Positions 5,333-5,798 of a stretch of DNA of 5,798 bases are shown piece after piece. The stretch comes from Clostridiales bacterium. GTDB lineage: Bacteria > Bacillota_A > Clostridia > Christensenellales > Aristaeellaceae. The notes below the pieces were generated by a model, which saw only the letters and a program-made list of their open reading frames with translations, did not search any database and was not told the origin of the DNA. The stretch is taken from assembly GCA_012514855.1 (NCBI GenBank), contig JAAYZL010000386.1, forward strand, positions 1 through 5,798, given 5' to 3'. Numbering within the stretch: the stretch's first letter is position 1; the number at the start of each line of letters is the position of its first letter. The translations under genes and the position numbers were made by a program.

Positions 5333-5798
5333 TCAGCTCTCCCGCCCCGCGAGGTCCGCGATCGCGTGCGCCATGATGCGGATGCTGAGCATCATCTTTT
5401 CCAGGGAAAAATTCTCGTCCGGCATGTGACAGGTGTCGATATCGCCCGGGAAATTCGGGCCGAACGCGACGGTATCGGGCATGCAGCGCGAGTACGTGCC
5501 GCCGCCGATCGCGAACGCGTAGCCCTTCTTGCCGGTCACGTCGCCGTACGCCTTGATCAGCCCCTTGACGAGCCGGTGATCGGCCGGCACGTGGTGCGGC
5601 GCGTGGCCGTAGAGCCGCGTGACGGCGACCTGCGCGGGCGACATCTTTATCGCGATCCGGCCGCAGAGCGTTTCCTCGGACGCCGAGAGCGGGTAGCGGA
5701 TGTCCAATTGCGCGGTCATGCATGCGCCGTCGTAGCGCAATATGCCCAGGTTGCACGTGAGCTTGCCGGACAACTCGTCCTCGAGCGCGATGCCGAGC
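5333..5798 (-). CDS. pepV: PepV/Sapep-like M20 dipeptidase, C-terminal part (5' partial)
   Basis: Only the last 154 residues are inside the window; PepV-type enzymes are about 460-470 residues, so this is the C-terminal third. The first visible residues LGIALEDELSGKLTCN match the PepV-style EDE-x-SG-x-LT-x-N segment at the junction of the lid and catalytic domains. Further family marks are DIRYP (32-36 of the visible part), IGGGTYSR (97-104), FGPNFPG (112-118) and TCHMPDEN (122-129), in which His124 should be the C-terminal metal ligand of the M20 dinuclear site. The reaction is hydrolysis of dipeptides, including some beta-Ala or D-amino-acid dipeptides in known members, in the cytoplasm with two divalent metals. 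The Zn ligands and catalytic Glu of the N-terminal domain lie outside the window. The TTG at 5773 is internal. The stop TGA (5333-5335) is one base from cmk, so the genes form one operon whose promoter is beyond the right edge. Confidence 0.88.
   Translation of the reverse strand, partial: LGIALEDELSGKLTCNLGILRYDGACMTAQLDIRYPLSASEETLCGRIAIKMSPAQVAVTRLYGHAPHHVPADHRLVKGLIKAYGDVTGKKGYAFAIGGGTYSRCMPDTVAFGPNFPGDIDTCHMPDENFSLEKMMLSIRIMAHAIADLAGRES

Noticed and set aside
4855..5376. A 173-codon plus-strand frame opposite cmk
   Set aside because: It is antisense to an intact cytidylate kinase and its translation is His/Arg-rich with no domain.
5247..5756. A 169-codon minus-strand frame overlapping pepV and cmk
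   Set aside because: It is out of frame with both and Arg-rich. The pepV frame carries the M20 signatures and continues past the window edge.

Overview
The window is an ordinary-looking, GC-rich bacterial chromosome segment (roughly 60-65% G+C by eye, with strong G/C bias at third codon positions). Three things point to a Gram-positive Firmicutes genome, most likely a high-GC and possibly uncultured member of the Clostridia: textbook sigma-A type promoters, purine-rich Shine-Dalgarno sites about 5-9 nt before the chosen starts, and the cmk-plsC gene pair. The lineage is inferred from gene content and style; no taxonomic marker gene is present. No RNA gene, CRISPR array, insertion sequence, phage gene or defence system is visible. 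Coding density is high, and the longest gap without a gene is about 130 bases (3582-3712).

Layout, left to right. Bases 2-1147 (+) hold the 3' part of a polytopic membrane protein with a soluble C-terminal domain, probably a GT-C-like glycosyltransferase or a related envelope-polymer enzyme. A 90-base gap with a clear promoter follows, whose -10 box sits inside an imperfect palindrome. Then come a MarR-family regulator (1238-1687) and, 58 bases later, a lipoprotein (1746-3581) made almost entirely of six tandem peptidoglycan-binding-like repeats. After a 131-base gap holding a near-consensus promoter there is a 98-residue two-helix membrane protein (3713-4009). A short bidirectional terminator (4021-4047) closes this rightward block.

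The other side of the terminator is a leftward, tightly packed operon read from the right edge: the C-terminal third of a PepV-like M20 dipeptidase (5333-5798), cytidylate kinase cmk (4645-5331, one base after the pepV stop) and the 1-acylglycerol-3-phosphate acyltransferase plsC (4061-4648, overlapping cmk by four bases). Its promoter lies outside the window. Cmk recycles CMP/dCMP, including CMP released when CDP-diacylglycerol is used for phospholipid synthesis, and PlsC makes phosphatidic acid, the precursor of CDP-diacylglycerol. The pair is therefore metabolically coherent; the dipeptidase is a less obvious partner.

The rightward half is envelope-themed (membrane glycosyltransferase-like protein, wall-binding lipoprotein, small membrane protein). 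The points most worth a second look are the six-repeat lipoprotein beside a MarR regulator, the palindrome over the marR -10 box, and the small membrane protein with its own strong promoter. None amounts to clear evidence of a new biological system.
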